Origin: Candidatus Flexifilum breve
Lineage (GTDB): Bacteria; Chloroflexota; Anaerolineae; Aggregatilineales; Phototrophicaceae
Assembly (NCBI GenBank): GCA_016717205.1
Contig: JADKGC010000003.1
Span: forward strand, 620,001 to 684,000
Direction: 5' to 3'
DNA: 64,000 bases
In this document: positions 1 to 8,550 of the stretch, piece after piece
Layout of the letters: every line of letters begins with the position of its first letter
How positions within the stretch are numbered: the first letter of the stretch is position 1
Program-made: the position numbers and the translations under genes
The notes under the pieces: model-generated
Databases searched by the model: none
Told to the model about the DNA's origin: nothing
Seen by the model: the letters and a program-made list of their open reading frames with translations, nothing else

Positions 1-32
1 CACGGGGCGTTTTCACATAACAAGGGTAATGG

Positions 33-1760
33 ATGACACTCACGTTTGAAAGTCTGGGCTTGCGCCAGCAACTCGTGCAAGCCGTGATGGAACTGGGCTA
101 TGAGAACCCGACTCCCATTCAAGAACGCGCCATTCCGGCGCTCCTCGAGGGTCGTGATGTTCTTGGACAAGCCCAGACGGGGACGGGCAAAACGGCCGCC
201 TTCGCGCTGCCTTTGCTCGAACGCTTAGATATGAGCACCCGCAATGTGCAGGGGCTGATTCTCACGCCGACGCGTGAGCTGGCGCTGCAAGTGACGGAAG
301 CGCTCTATCAGTACGGCAAACATATGGGGACGCGCGTGGTCGCGATTTACGGCGGCTCATCGTACGCGCGGCAGTTGAAGCGGTTGGAAGAAGGGGTGCA
401 TGTGGTCGTGGGCACGCCCGGCCGCGTGATCGATTTGATTGAAAAGCGGGCGCTGCGCCTGAATCATGTGAGCTACATGGTGCTCGACGAAGCCGATGAA
501 ATGCTGAAAATGGGCTTCATCGACGATGTCACGACCATTTTGAACCAGACGCCGAGCGAACGGCAAACGGCGTTGTTTTCGGCGACGCTCTCCGACCCGA
601 TCCGTGAGATCGCGCGCAAATACATGCATGATCCGCAGGTGGTAGCGATTGAACAGAAGACGCTCACCGTGCCGCAGATCGAGCAGCGCTACTATCTCGT
701 GGAAGAAAACTCGAAGGTCGCGGCGCTGACGCGGCTGCTCGAAGTCGAACATGTGTCGAGCGCGTTGATCTTCACGCGCACCAAGATCGGCGCGTCCAAC
801 CTCGCCGATACGCTGCTGGCGCGGCAGTTCCCGGTCGAAGCGCTGCACGGCGATCTCAGCCAGGAAGCGCGCGAGACGGTCATGCGCCGTTTCCGCCGCG
901 GGCAGATCACGATCCTCGTCGCAACGGACGTCGCCGCGCGCGGCCTCGACATTCAGGATATGTCGCACGTCGTCAACTTTGACGTGCCCTACGACGCGGA
1001 AGACTATGTGCACCGCATCGGTCGTACGGGGCGCGCGGGCCGCGAAGGCATCGCCATCACCATGGTGACGCCGCGCGAACGCCGCTGGCTCAAGACGATT
1101 GAGCAGTTCACCCGCCAGCCGATCAAGCGCGGCAAGCTGCCCACGGTCGACGAAGTGATCGCCAAGCGCGATCAGAGCTTCACCGAAAAGTTGAGCGGCA
1201 TGCTGGAGACCGAAGACTTCGAGCGTGAGGTCAATTTCCTCAACAGCTTGATCGCGGTCGGCTATGATCAGGCGGAAATCGCCGCGGCGGCTATTCGCGT
1301 GGCGCGCTCGTTCGAAACGCAGCGTCCGATTGAAGATATTCAGGAACCGCGCGAACGCACCTACGCCGAACGGCAGGCCGCCCGCACAGGTGATCGACGC
1401 TTTGGCGGCGAGCGCCGTTACGGGCGTGAAGGCGAACGCGGCGGCAGTCGCGAAGAGCGCGGTGGTGAGCGCGAGAGCTTTGACGGCGACCGTCCGCGCC
1501 GCCGCACGGGTGAGCGCGAATCGGGCATGGTGCGCCTGATGATCGACGCGGGGCGCGTGCACGGCATTCAGCCCGGCGATGTGGTCGGCGTGATCGCCAG
1601 CGAAGCGGGTATCCCCGGTCGCGCGATCGGCGCCATCGACATCCAGAAGAACCAAACGTTCGTGGATGTCAACGAGATGCATGTCGAGCGCGTGCTCAAG
1701 CGGATGCGCACGGGCACGATGCGCGGGCGACAGGTCACCCTGCGCCGCGCTGACGCGTAA
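33..1760 (+). CDS. deaD: DEAD-box ATP-dependent RNA helicase with DbpA-type RNA-binding C-terminus
   Basis: ATP-dependent RNA helicase that remodels RNA duplexes, typically in ribosome assembly or cold adaptation. The 575-residue protein shows the Q motif (NPTPIQ, about residue 25), Walker A AQTGTGKT (about 47-54), DEAD (about 152), SAT (about 183) and HRIGRTGRAG in the second RecA domain. An Arg/Gly/Glu-rich linker (about 440-500) follows, then a region resembling the DbpA RNA-binding domain (about 505-572). The ATG at 33 has AAGGG six bases upstream. Overall length and order match the DeaD/CsdA class; the exact orthology is inferred. A strong T-tailed hairpin lies 67 bp past the stop, so it is probably monocistronic at its 3' end. 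Confidence 0.93.
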   Translation: MTLTFESLGLRQQLVQAVMELGYENPTPIQERAIPALLEGRDVLGQAQTGTGKTAAFALPLLERLDMSTRNVQGLILTPTRELALQVTEALYQYGKHMGTRVVAIYGGSSYARQLKRLEEGVHVVVGTPGRVIDLIEKRALRLNHVSYMVLDEADEMLKMGFIDDVTTILNQTPSERQTALFSATLSDPIREIARKYMHDPQVVAIEQKTLTVPQIEQRYYLVEENSKVAALTRLLEVEHVSSALIFTRTKIGASNLADTLLARQFPVEALHGDLSQEARETVMRRFRRGQITILVATDVAARGLDIQDMSHVVNFDVPYDAEDYVHRIGRTGRAGREGIAITMVTPRERRWLKTIEQFTRQPIKRGKLPTVDEVIAKRDQSFTEKLSGMLETEDFEREVNFLNSLIAVGYDQAEIAAAAIRVARSFETQRPIEDIQEPRERTYAERQAARTGDRRFGGERRYGREGERGGSREERGGERESFDGDRPRRRTGERESGMVRLMIDAGRVHGIQPGDVVGVIASEAGIPGRAIGAIDIQKNQTFVDVNEMHVERVLKRMRTGTMRGRQVTLRRADA

Positions 1761-1766
1761 AAATTA

Positions 1767-1802
1767 ACCTCACCCCAACCCCTCTCCGAGAGGTTGAGGG
1801 GT
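1767..1802. repeat. Short copy of the AACCTCACCCC intergenic repeat
   Basis: Begins with AACCTCACCCC and continues through CCTCTCC-GAGAGG to GAGGGGTG, forming an imperfect inverted repeat. The same AACCTCACCC / CCTCTCC / GAGAGG words recur at 21767, 23960 and 29589, all between genes. It looks like a degenerate member of a dispersed intergenic family rather than a gene-specific signal. Confidence 0.5.
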
Positions 1803-1826
1803 GTAACCAGGGTACAACCAACCTAG

Positions 1827-1854
1827 GGACGAGGCAGCATGCCTCGTCCTTTTT
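1827..1854 (+). terminator. Rho-independent terminator after the helicase gene
   Basis: Perfect 9-bp stem GGACGAGGC / GCCTCGTCC with a five-base loop AGCAT, followed directly by TTTTT. Position (after the helicase stop, before the next promoter-like TATAAT at 1900-1905) and T-run make this the most canonical intrinsic terminator in the window. Confidence 0.85.
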
Positions 1855-1930
1855 GTTTCCCCAACCCCATCTTTACCCCGCCGTGACGGTTTCTGCCGCT
1901 ATAATCACGCTAGAGAACAGGGGATGACAC

Positions 1931-3187
1931 ATGGCAGTAGCAGTGGTGGACAAGCAGCAGCAGGCGACGTTGACAGGATGGCGCGCAGCCCTGATCTATG
2001 GCATCGGGATCGCGCTGGCGCACCGCGTCCTGCTCACCCTGTGGATGGCAATCGTCTGGAGCATCGTCGGCGCGAGCCTCGGCAGCACGCGCATCGACTT
2101 TCACAGCGTGAACGCGCAGCTCCCGGCGCTGACCTCACCGCTGGAGCAAAGCGTTTTCGGCGTGTGGCGGCGCTGGGATGCCGTGCATTACCTCGACCTC
2201 GCCGTGAACGGCTACCGCCTCGACAACGCAGGCGCGACCGTGTTCAGTCTGCTCACGCCGTTCACCTTCCACACCGCCGATGCGCTGCTGCCCGGGAGCA
2301 TTGATCTCGCTGCGGCGGTGGTGGAGACCGTCGCCTTCAGCGCGGCGCTCGCCCTGCTCTACCGCGTCGTTGAGCTGCTGTTCAGCGATGAAAAGTTGGC
2401 GCGCTGGTCGGTCGTCGCGCTGGCGCTTATGCCCGTCTCGTTCTTCTTTGCTGCGCCTATGTCGGAATCGATTCACCTCGCCTTCGTGCTGGCGTTCGTC
2501 TACTGCGCGCTGAAAGATCGCTGGGCGCTGGCGGGCGTCATGGGCGTGTTCGCCACGCTGGCGCGGTCGCAAGGCGTGTTCCTGGTCGGCGTCGGCGGGC
2601 TGCTGCTGATCGAGCGGTACGGTTGGCCGCCGCGTCAAGCGCTCGGCACATACGGGCGCCAAATGCTGCCCCGCACCATCTGGTTGGCGCTGATCCCGCT
2701 CGGCATGCTGATCTTCCTCGCCTACCGCGCCAGTATGAACCTACCGCCGCTCGACGCCATTTACAGCAGCTACTCCTACGCCTTCTTCGTCAATCCCATC
2801 GAAGCCGTGCTCATCAATCTGCGCTGGATCGCCGCCAACCCCAACCTCGCCCTGTTTCACCCGGATATGTGGGCGCTGTTCCTGTCCATTGCACTCATCG
2901 TGATTCTTCTGCTGCGCCCGCGCCACCGCCGCCCCGCGCTCGTCTTCTACGTGGTGGTCAACCTCGCCTTTCAGATCACCAAAATCAACTATGACTGGGG
3001 GACGAACGTCGTCATGTACTCGCAGAGCGTGGCCCGGTACGCGCTGCTCCTGTTCCCGCTGACCGTGTTGATCGCCGATGGGCTGAAGTCGACGACCAAG
3101 TGGGGGCGCATCGTCGGCGTACTGGTACTGCTGACCAGCGTGTTGGCGCTCAGCGCGGGCTATGTCCTCGCCCTGACCGGCCCGTAA
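1931..3187 (+). CDS. Polytopic membrane glycosyltransferase, PIG-V-like
   Basis: A 418-residue protein with about ten hydrophobic segments. Near residue 77-95 it has a WRRWDAVHYLDLAVNGY stretch like the W-D-A-x-x-Y...GY loop of PIG-V/GPI mannosyltransferase-2-type GT-C enzymes, followed by a run like TAR-S-Q-G (about 200). It probably transfers a sugar from a polyprenyl-phosphate donor on the outer face of the membrane; the acceptor is unknown. The ATG at 1931 has AGGGGA six bases upstream, and a TATAAT-like -10 box lies at 1900-1905 without a clear -35. No partner genes are adjacent. Family assignment rests on motif resemblance only. Confidence 0.7.
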   Translation: MAVAVVDKQQQATLTGWRAALIYGIGIALAHRVLLTLWMAIVWSIVGASLGSTRIDFHSVNAQLPALTSPLEQSVFGVWRRWDAVHYLDLAVNGYRLDNAGATVFSLLTPFTFHTADALLPGSIDLAAAVVETVAFSAALALLYRVVELLFSDEKLARWSVVALALMPVSFFFAAPMSESIHLAFVLAFVYCALKDRWALAGVMGVFATLARSQGVFLVGVGGLLLIERYGWPPRQALGTYGRQMLPRTIWLALIPLGMLIFLAYRASMNLPPLDAIYSSYSYAFFVNPIEAVLINLRWIAANPNLALFHPDMWALFLSIALIVILLLRPRHRRPALVFYVVVNLAFQITKINYDWGTNVVMYSQSVARYALLLFPLTVLIADGLKSTTKWGRIVGVLVLLTSVLALSAGYVLALTGP

Positions 3188-3277
3188 ACGACCACGTCCT
3201 TATATGGTTCTATCCGCCGTGGGCGAGCATTTCTATAATCTAGACACTCACATCAACCTCAAGTGGAGCACATGAGC

Positions 3278-4225
3278 ATGGCGGAACAGGGCAAACCCAA
3301 GTTCGCCTTCTTTGAAGGCAAAATAGTCCCGATTGAAGACGCGAAAATCAGTGTCATGACGCACGCCTTTAACTACGGCACGGGCGTCTTCGGCGGCCTG
3401 CGTGGCTACTGGAACGACGACGAAAACCAGTTGTTCGTCTTCCGCCCGCACGATCACTTCGAGCGGCTGACGCAGTCCGCCAGCCTGCTGCGCATCAACG
3501 TGCCGCACAGCGTGCCGCAGTTGGTCGGCATCCTCAATGAACTGCTGCGCACGGAAGGCTTCCGCGAGAACGTGTACATTCGTCCGCTGGCCTACAAGTC
3601 GACCGAGATGATCGGCGTGCGCCTGCACGATGTCGACGACGAAATCACCATGTTCGCCATGCCGTTTGGGCGCTACGTCGAAAAAGAAGAAGGGCTGCAC
3701 GTCGGCTTTTCGTCGTGGCGGCGCGTGGATGACAACGCGATTCCTGCGCGCGGTAAAATCACCGGGGCCTATGCTAACAGCGCGCTGATCAAGTCGGATG
3801 CGGTGCTGGCAGGCTACGACGAAGCGCTCGTGCTCAACGAAGACGGGCATCTGGCGGAAGCCAGCGCCGCGAACCTGTTCATCGTGCGTAAAGGCGTGGT
3901 TTACACCCCGCCCGTCGAGTCGAATGTACTGGAAGGTATCGTGCGCCGCTCGCTGATCACGCTCATGCGCGACGAACTCGGCCTCGACGTCGTCGAACGC
4001 AACGTAGATCGCACGGAAGTGTACATTGCCGACGAGATGATCATGTGCGGCACGGGCGTGCAGGTCGCCGCGGTGACGCGCGTCGAACACCGCGCCATCG
4101 GGTCGGGACAAATGGGGCCGATCACGCGCAAGGTGCGCGATCTGTTCTTCGATGTGGTGCGCGGGCGCGTAGACAAATACCGCGAATGGCTCACGCCTGT
4201 GTACGAAAACGTCACCGCAAAATAG
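3278..4225 (+). CDS. ilvE: Branched-chain amino acid aminotransferase
   Basis: PLP-dependent class IV aminotransferase that makes or degrades Leu, Ile and Val with glutamate/2-oxoglutarate. HAFNYGTGVFGGLRGYW near the N-terminus, RPLAYKS, the catalytic Lys region GAYANSALIKSDA and EASAANLFIV are all present, and about 315 residues is the normal length. Three in-frame starts exist (GTG 3263, ATG 3272, ATG 3278). The GGAG at 3265-3268 is nine bases from 3278 but only three from 3272, so 3278 is preferred. A TATAAT box lies at 3234-3239. It is convergent with the CoA-transferase gene across a large inverted repeat. Confidence 0.93.
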   Translation: MAEQGKPKFAFFEGKIVPIEDAKISVMTHAFNYGTGVFGGLRGYWNDDENQLFVFRPHDHFERLTQSASLLRINVPHSVPQLVGILNELLRTEGFRENVYIRPLAYKSTEMIGVRLHDVDDEITMFAMPFGRYVEKEEGLHVGFSSWRRVDDNAIPARGKITGAYANSALIKSDAVLAGYDEALVLNEDGHLAEASAANLFIVRKGVVYTPPVESNVLEGIVRRSLITLMRDELGLDVVERNVDRTEVYIADEMIMCGTGVQVAAVTRVEHRAIGSGQMGPITRKVRDLFFDVVRGRVDKYREWLTPVYENVTAK

Positions 4226-4241
4226 AAAAGAGTAAGGCAAA

Positions 4242-4363
4242 AGATTCAACGCAAAGGCGCAAGGACACAAAGGCGCAAAGCGTAATAACAAAGGACGCCC
4301 ATCTGGGCGTCCTCATTTACTTTTCTTAGCGTCTTGGCGTCTTCGCGCCTTTGCGTTGAATCT
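4242..4363. repeat. Nested inverted repeat between convergent genes, with inner terminator hairpin
   Basis: Outer arms AGATTCAACGCAAAGGCGC (4242-4260) and its exact 19-base reverse complement (4345-4363) enclose a second perfect hairpin GGACGCCCA / TGGGCGTCC (4293-4312). That inner hairpin is followed by TCATTTACTTTT. The element fills almost the whole gap between ilvE and the convergent CoA-transferase gene. The inner hairpin probably ends ilvE transcription. The outer arms contain CAAAGGCGCAAAG-type repeats that resemble dispersed intergenic repeats known in several bacterial phyla. Confidence 0.85.
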
Positions 4364-4369
4364 CGATCT

Positions 4370-5680
4370 TTACGCGAGGGAGTAAACGCGCCCCACGGCG
4401 AACTGTTCGCGGGCGGCAGCGGCCAGTTCTTCGCGGAACTTGGGATGCGCCACGTTGATCAGTTCCTGCACGCGCTGCGCAATCGTCTTGCCGAACAGCG
4501 TCGCGATGCCGTATTCGGTCGCGATATAGCGCACATCATTGCGGGTGGTGGTCACGCCCGCGCCCGGCTTGAGCATGGGCACAATGCGGCTCAGCGTGTC
4601 GTCCTTGGCCGTGCTCGGCAGCGCGATGATCGACATGCCGCCCTTGCTCCGGCACGCGCCGCGCACAAAGTCGACCTGCCCGCCCACTCCCGAATAAAAC
4701 TTCGTGCCGATGCTGTCGGCGCATACCTGCCCCGTCAAATCGACTTCGAGCGCCGAATTGATCGAGACCATCTTGTCGTTCTGCGCGATGATAAACGGGT
4801 CATTGACGTATTCAGTCGGGTGCAGCTCAATGATCGGGTTATCGTTGACGTAATCAAACAGCGCCTTCGTGCCGATCACAAAGCCGGCGACGACCTTGCC
4901 CGTGTGAATGCTCTTGGCGCGGCAGGTCACCACGCCCGCTTCGACCATATGCATCACGCCATCCGAGAACAATTCGGTGTGAATGCCGAGGTTCTTGTGA
5001 TTGGTCAGACGGCTGAGAACGGCGTCGGGGATACCACCGATGCCCGTTTGCAGAGTCGCGCCATCCGGGATGAGTGCGGCAATGTGCTCGGCGATGCGAT
5101 CCTGAATTTCCGAGGCCGGATGCGGGTTGACCTGCGGCAGTTCGTAATCGACATGGATGCAGTAGTCGATCTGATTGACGTGAATGAAGCTGTCGCCGAG
5201 CGTGCGCGGCATGTGCGGGTTGATCAGCGCGATCACCATCTGGGCGGATTCGGCGGCGCTCTTGGTCACACCGACTTCAACACCATACGAGCAGTAGCCA
5301 TGTTCATCCGGCGGGCTGACGTGGATGACGGCAATATCAATGGGGAGCAACCCATCGCGGAACAGGGAGGGGATTTCGGAGAGGAAAATGGGCGTAAAGT
5401 CGGACGTGCCCGAATTGACCGCTTTCCGCATATGGTCGCTGATGAACAGGTTGTTCACGCGAATATGATCGGCGATGTCCGCCGTGATGTATTCACGCAT
5501 GCCGATGCTCAGCACCTGCACCAGTTCAACATTGTCGAGCTCTTCATAACGCGCGACCAGCGCCTGAAGGAAGGGGATGGGCGTGGAGCAGTTGCCCGTG
5601 ACGAACACGCGCTGCCCCGACTTCACTTTCGCTGCCGCCTCTTCGGCGGTGATCATGCACACTCTGCGCTGCATAGGCAT
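4370..5680 (-). CDS. Acetyl-CoA hydrolase/transferase family CoA-transferase (4-hydroxybutyrate CoA-transferase-like)
   Basis: A 436-residue CoA transferase that moves CoA between acyl-CoA and a carboxylic acid such as acetate, butyrate or 4-hydroxybutyrate. Support: N-terminal VKSGQRVFVTGNCSTP, the TGIGGIPDAV loop, and HTELFSDG carrying the expected catalytic glutamate (about residue 240). There is also a C-terminal RYIATEYGIA / GKTIAQR stretch typical of the Cat1/AbfT type. In-frame starts exist at 5680, 5674 and 5656; a GAGG on the minus strand suits 5674 or 5680. The true substrate cannot be read from sequence. It is divergent from the universal stress gene. Confidence 0.88.
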   Translation of the reverse strand: MPMQRRVCMITAEEAAAKVKSGQRVFVTGNCSTPIPFLQALVARYEELDNVELVQVLSIGMREYITADIADHIRVNNLFISDHMRKAVNSGTSDFTPIFLSEIPSLFRDGLLPIDIAVIHVSPPDEHGYCSYGVEVGVTKSAAESAQMVIALINPHMPRTLGDSFIHVNQIDYCIHVDYELPQVNPHPASEIQDRIAEHIAALIPDGATLQTGIGGIPDAVLSRLTNHKNLGIHTELFSDGVMHMVEAGVVTCRAKSIHTGKVVAGFVIGTKALFDYVNDNPIIELHPTEYVNDPFIIAQNDKMVSINSALEVDLTGQVCADSIGTKFYSGVGGQVDFVRGACRSKGGMSIIALPSTAKDDTLSRIVPMLKPGAGVTTTRNDVRYIATEYGIATLFGKTIAQRVQELINVAHPKFREELAAAAREQFAVGRVYSLA

Positions 5681-5760
5681 CTGCCTCGAATGATCCGATT
5701 ATCTGTCTGTAGGTTTTTTCACAATCGAACATAGCCTACCCCCCTTTAAGCAGTGGCAAT

Positions 5761-5799
5761 AGTGTCAATCATCGTAAGCCACAAGCGATATATGACACT
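5761..5799. promoter_or_regulatory. Inverted repeat in the divergent CoA-transferase / universal stress intergenic region
   Basis: AGTGTCA (5761-5767) is matched by its reverse complement TGACACT (5793-5799), 25 bases apart, in the roughly 180-bp region between two divergent genes. The location would suit a regulator-binding site controlling one or both genes. The half-sites are short and no regulator is adjacent, so this is a weak call. Confidence 0.3.
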
Positions 5800-5860
5800 A
5801 CGCCGCTCCCCGGACTAGGCCGAAGATAAGGTTAAGATTGAAAATAGTGGAGTGATCATT

Positions 5861-6367
5861 ATGTTAGATTACGTGCTTGTCCCCCTAGATGGCTCACATT
5901 TAGCCGAATCAGCCCTTGAACATGCGATGAAGATCGTTAAGCCGGAAGGCACGCTGATTCTCCTCACGGTGCTGCAGACGCCGGAATATCCCATTTACGA
6001 CTTCTATCCGATGACCACGACGATGGCGCAAAAGTACGACAAGACGGTCAGTGATGCGCTGCCGCGCGCCAAAGAGTATCTCGCGGGCATCGCCGCGAAT
6101 ATCGAAGCGAAGTCGAAGCTGCTGGTTTCGTATTATGCGGAGGTGGGCGACCCAGCCGAGGTGATCGTGAAGATCGCCCAGGATCACCATGTACAGGCGA
6201 TCTGTATGTCGACCCATGGGCGCTCGGGCTTCACGCGCTGGCTGTTCGGCAGTGTGACGGCGAAGGTGCTGGCGACGGGCTACTGCCCGGTATATGTTGT
6301 GCCCGCGCAGCAAATGGAAAAACGCAAGACATCCGAGCTGGTCGCTGCGAAGCACAACGGACAATAA
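5861..6367 (+). CDS. Universal stress protein (UspA family)
   Basis: Single-domain cytoplasmic Usp protein of 168 residues. It begins with the typical YVLVPLDGSHLAESAL strand-helix and ends with MSTHGRSGFTRWLFGS...CPVYVVP. The nucleotide-binding G-x9-G-S part (from HG to GS) is present, though the first Gly of the usual G-x2-G is Ser-like here (STHG), as in many ATP-type Usp proteins. An in-frame GTG at 5852 is possible, but GGAG (5849-5852) sits eight bases from the ATG at 5861, so the ATG is chosen. Its neighbours are signalling and CBS genes, consistent with an energy or stress cluster. Confidence 0.9.
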   Translation: MLDYVLVPLDGSHLAESALEHAMKIVKPEGTLILLTVLQTPEYPIYDFYPMTTTMAQKYDKTVSDALPRAKEYLAGIAANIEAKSKLLVSYYAEVGDPAEVIVKIAQDHHVQAICMSTHGRSGFTRWLFGSVTAKVLATGYCPVYVVPAQQMEKRKTSELVAAKHNGQ

Positions 6368-6425
6368 CAGCGGCACACGCAGCACGCTGCGACAAGAGAT
6401 AAATAACCGGACATGGGGGTTGCAA

Positions 6426-6445
6426 GGGCGCACGGCCGTGCGCCC
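6426..6445. terminator. Perfect 20-bp palindrome between convergent genes
   Basis: GGGCGCACGG followed by its exact reverse complement with no loop, located between the convergent stress-protein and response-regulator genes. It has no T-run. It resembles other GC-rich palindromes at gene ends in this window (19787, 37022, 54526) and may act as a bidirectional terminator or 3' stabiliser. Confidence 0.5.
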
Positions 6446-6510
6446 CTCTGTTCGCTCAGGAATTTCGATCGAGAACTGACTCTAGAGAACGCTAAGACAG
6501 AGTGCGGTCT

Positions 6511-7191
6511 CTATTTCGTGTCCGGATTCGACGGAGGAACAAGTTCGTTGATGTTGTGCTTGACCGCATAGGCGGCGGCTTCGGCGCGGTTGGAAACGCC
6601 GATCTTCGCCAGCACACTGCTAACATAATTGCGCACCGTGCCCTCGCCCAAGTACAGCTTGACCGCGATCTGCCGGTTGGTCAGCCCTTCGGCGACCAGC
6701 GCGAGCACGGCCAGTTCCTGCGGCGTGAGGTCCGAGAAAGCGGCGGCTTGCTGCGCCTGATTCGCCTTGCGCATCTCCTGAAAAACGGTCGACGTCATGG
6801 CCGGATCCAGCATACCCTCGCCACGGCTCACACGCTCCACCGCCTGCACCAGTTCGTTATCCCCGATACGTTTGAGAATATACCCTGATGCACCTGCCTG
6901 AATTGCCGTGAATAAAAGTTCGTCTTCGGCGTAGGAGGTCAGCATAATCACACGACAACCCGGCACGGATTCGACGATGCGGCGGCATGCCTCGATGCCC
7001 GAAAGGCCGGGCATACGGATGTCCAGAACCGCCACATCCGGGTGATTCTCCTGGGCTTTGGCAACTGCCTCTTCACCCGTTCCTGCTTCCGCAACCACCC
7101 GGAAGTGTCCTTGCCGCTCCAGTAATGCTCTCAGTCCGGCACGCACAACCGAATGATCGTCGGCAATCAAGATCCGTACGATTTTCGACAT
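6511..7191 (-). CDS. NarL/FixJ-type response regulator
   Basis: DNA-binding response regulator of 226 residues. The receiver domain has the acidic pair at residues 11-12 (IADDH), phosphoacceptor Asp57 (VLDIRMPG), the switch Thr (LTSYAEDE) and Lys in GYILKRI. A LuxR-type HTH follows (LTPQELAVLALVAEGLTNRQ, about 150-205). An ORF extends upstream to 7290, but it would overlap the divergent kinase gene. The ATG at 7191 begins the conserved MSKIVRILIADD, so it is chosen. It is divergent from the GAF kinase at 7264, its likely partner, with about 70 bp of shared control region. Confidence 0.93.
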   Translation of the reverse strand: MSKIVRILIADDHSVVRAGLRALLERQGHFRVVAEAGTGEEAVAKAQENHPDVAVLDIRMPGLSGIEACRRIVESVPGCRVIMLTSYAEDELLFTAIQAGASGYILKRIGDNELVQAVERVSRGEGMLDPAMTSTVFQEMRKANQAQQAAAFSDLTPQELAVLALVAEGLTNRQIAVKLYLGEGTVRNYVSSVLAKIGVSNRAEAAAYAVKHNINELVPPSNPDTK

Positions 7192-7263
7192 GGCTTTAAC
7201 TCGCCTAAGTGATAGAATTGTCGTTAAGGGTTCGTAACTAGCAAGGATATCATAAGTAACCAT

Positions 7264-8445
7264 ATGACATCTAGTGACGAATATGCTCAAAAATCCGTGT
7301 CATCTGTACTCCCTCGGCTAAAGGAAATTGCCGAGATGGTCATGCGCGCCGCCGAAGCGGATACGCTCGGCGAGGTTCTGGAGCGCATTGCCGAGGCGTC
7401 CCGCGAATTGGTCGGGGCGAAATATGCCGCATTGGGCGTGCCGGATGGCAGAGGCGGACTCGAGTTCTTCGAATTCAGTGGTATGGATCGAGAACACGTC
7501 CCCATCATCGGGCATCTCCCCTTAGGCCGCGGTTTGATCGGTGCGGTCATGCGTGAACGCCAGCCCATCCGGGTCGAACACATGCAGAGCGATCCACGCT
7601 CCTCCGGCTTTCCCGCTAATCATCCCAACATGGAGCGCTTTCTGGGCGTGCCCGTCATGGCGGGCAACATACTTTATGGGCAGTTGTACCTCGCGGATCG
7701 GCTCGACGGCAAGCCGTTCAACGAGCAGGATCAATGGCTGATCGAAACGCTGGCCGGGTACGCAGCGCTGGCGATTGCCGGAGCCAACCTGCGGGAGCAG
7801 CAGCGGCGCGTCGCGCTGCTGGAAGAACGCGACCGCATCAGCATGGAGCTGCACGACGGCGTGATCCAGTCGCTGTATGCCATTGGCATGCACATGGAAC
7901 TGCTGCGCCTCTCGGAGAAACCCGTCGAAGCGACGGAACTGCAGGGCATGGTCGGCAGTCTGAACGATGTGATCGAAGATATTCGCAGTTATATTCAAAA
8001 CCTCAAATTGCGCGAACGCTATGGGCGGAATTTGCGCGAGTTTATTTACGATATCACCCGTAAATTGCACATTCCACGTACAGTCAACATCGAAATCGAC
8101 ACGCCCTCCGAAAACCTCGCCACACTCAGCCCGCAGATCTACGAGGCTATGTGCCAGATGGCGAATGAAGGTATCAGCAACGTGATTCGGCACGCCAGCG
8201 CCAGCCATCTCAAAATCTCGGCGTCGCAGACTGACCGCGCCTTCCAACTTAAAATCGCCGATGACGGCGTCGGCTTTGAGCCCGACGAAGTCGAGGCGCA
8301 TTCCGGCTTAGGCTTACGCAATATCCAACACCGCGCGCGCCTGCATGGCGGTGATGTTTACATCGATACGGCTCCCGGACAAGGCACCTGTTTGACCATT
8401 AGCCTGCCACTGAATGCCAAAAAACCGGTCGTTCGCCCCGCGTGA
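7264..8445 (+). CDS. GAF-domain sensor histidine kinase, HisKA_3 (NarX/DevS-like)
   Basis: Soluble 393-residue kinase. A GAF domain (about 20-180) is followed by the dimerisation/phosphoacceptor helix ERDRISMELHDGVIQS with His197 and an HATPase_c domain (N-box NEGISNVIRHA, DDGVGF, GLGLRNI). No transmembrane segment is visible, so it probably senses a cytoplasmic ligand, redox state or gas. In DevS/DosS relatives the GAF domain binds haem; whether this one does is not evident. Its divergent neighbour is a NarL-type regulator, the matching output type. The start ATG is only 72 bases from the regulator start. Confidence 0.92.
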   Translation: MTSSDEYAQKSVSSVLPRLKEIAEMVMRAAEADTLGEVLERIAEASRELVGAKYAALGVPDGRGGLEFFEFSGMDREHVPIIGHLPLGRGLIGAVMRERQPIRVEHMQSDPRSSGFPANHPNMERFLGVPVMAGNILYGQLYLADRLDGKPFNEQDQWLIETLAGYAALAIAGANLREQQRRVALLEERDRISMELHDGVIQSLYAIGMHMELLRLSEKPVEATELQGMVGSLNDVIEDIRSYIQNLKLRERYGRNLREFIYDITRKLHIPRTVNIEIDTPSENLATLSPQIYEAMCQMANEGISNVIRHASASHLKISASQTDRAFQLKIADDGVGFEPDEVEAHSGLGLRNIQHRARLHGGDVYIDTAPGQGTCLTISLPLNAKKPVVRPA

Positions 8446-8481
8446 CGATCATCACCCAAAGCACAGTACCATCGTTTACAC

Positions 8482-8540
8482 AGTCTCCCGTATTTTGTAA
8501 GAAAGCGGGAGACTAAACCGTTCCTCCCGCGATTTGGGAG
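8482..8540 (+). promoter_or_regulatory. Structured 5' leader with mutually exclusive hairpins before a CBS gene
   Basis: Four short complementary blocks precede the ATG at 8551: AGTCTCCCG (8482-8490), CGGGAGACT (8506-8514), CTCCCG (8524-8529) and GGGAG (8536-8540, the probable ribosome-binding site, ten bases from the ATG). Block 1 can pair with block 2 (9 bp), leaving block 3 free to mask the ribosome-binding site. Alternatively block 2 pairs with block 3, exposing it. This is the arrangement of a translational switch, but no ligand or factor can be named and no known riboswitch consensus was recognised. Confidence 0.4.
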
Positions 8541-8550
8541 ATAAATTGCC

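Noticed and set aside
357..1682. Long reverse-strand frame (441 codons) opposite the helicase gene
   Set aside because: GC-rich shadow. It runs antisense to a clear DEAD-box helicase, and its predicted text is Arg/His/Ala-rich with no motif.
4334..5734. 466-codon plus-strand frame opposite the CoA-transferase
   Set aside because: Covers a well-supported CoA-transferase in antisense, with low-complexity Arg/His/Asp content and no ribosome-binding site.
6426..6445. CRISPR repeat or phage attachment site
   Set aside because: A single palindrome without regularly spaced copies, and no cas or integrase gene in the window.
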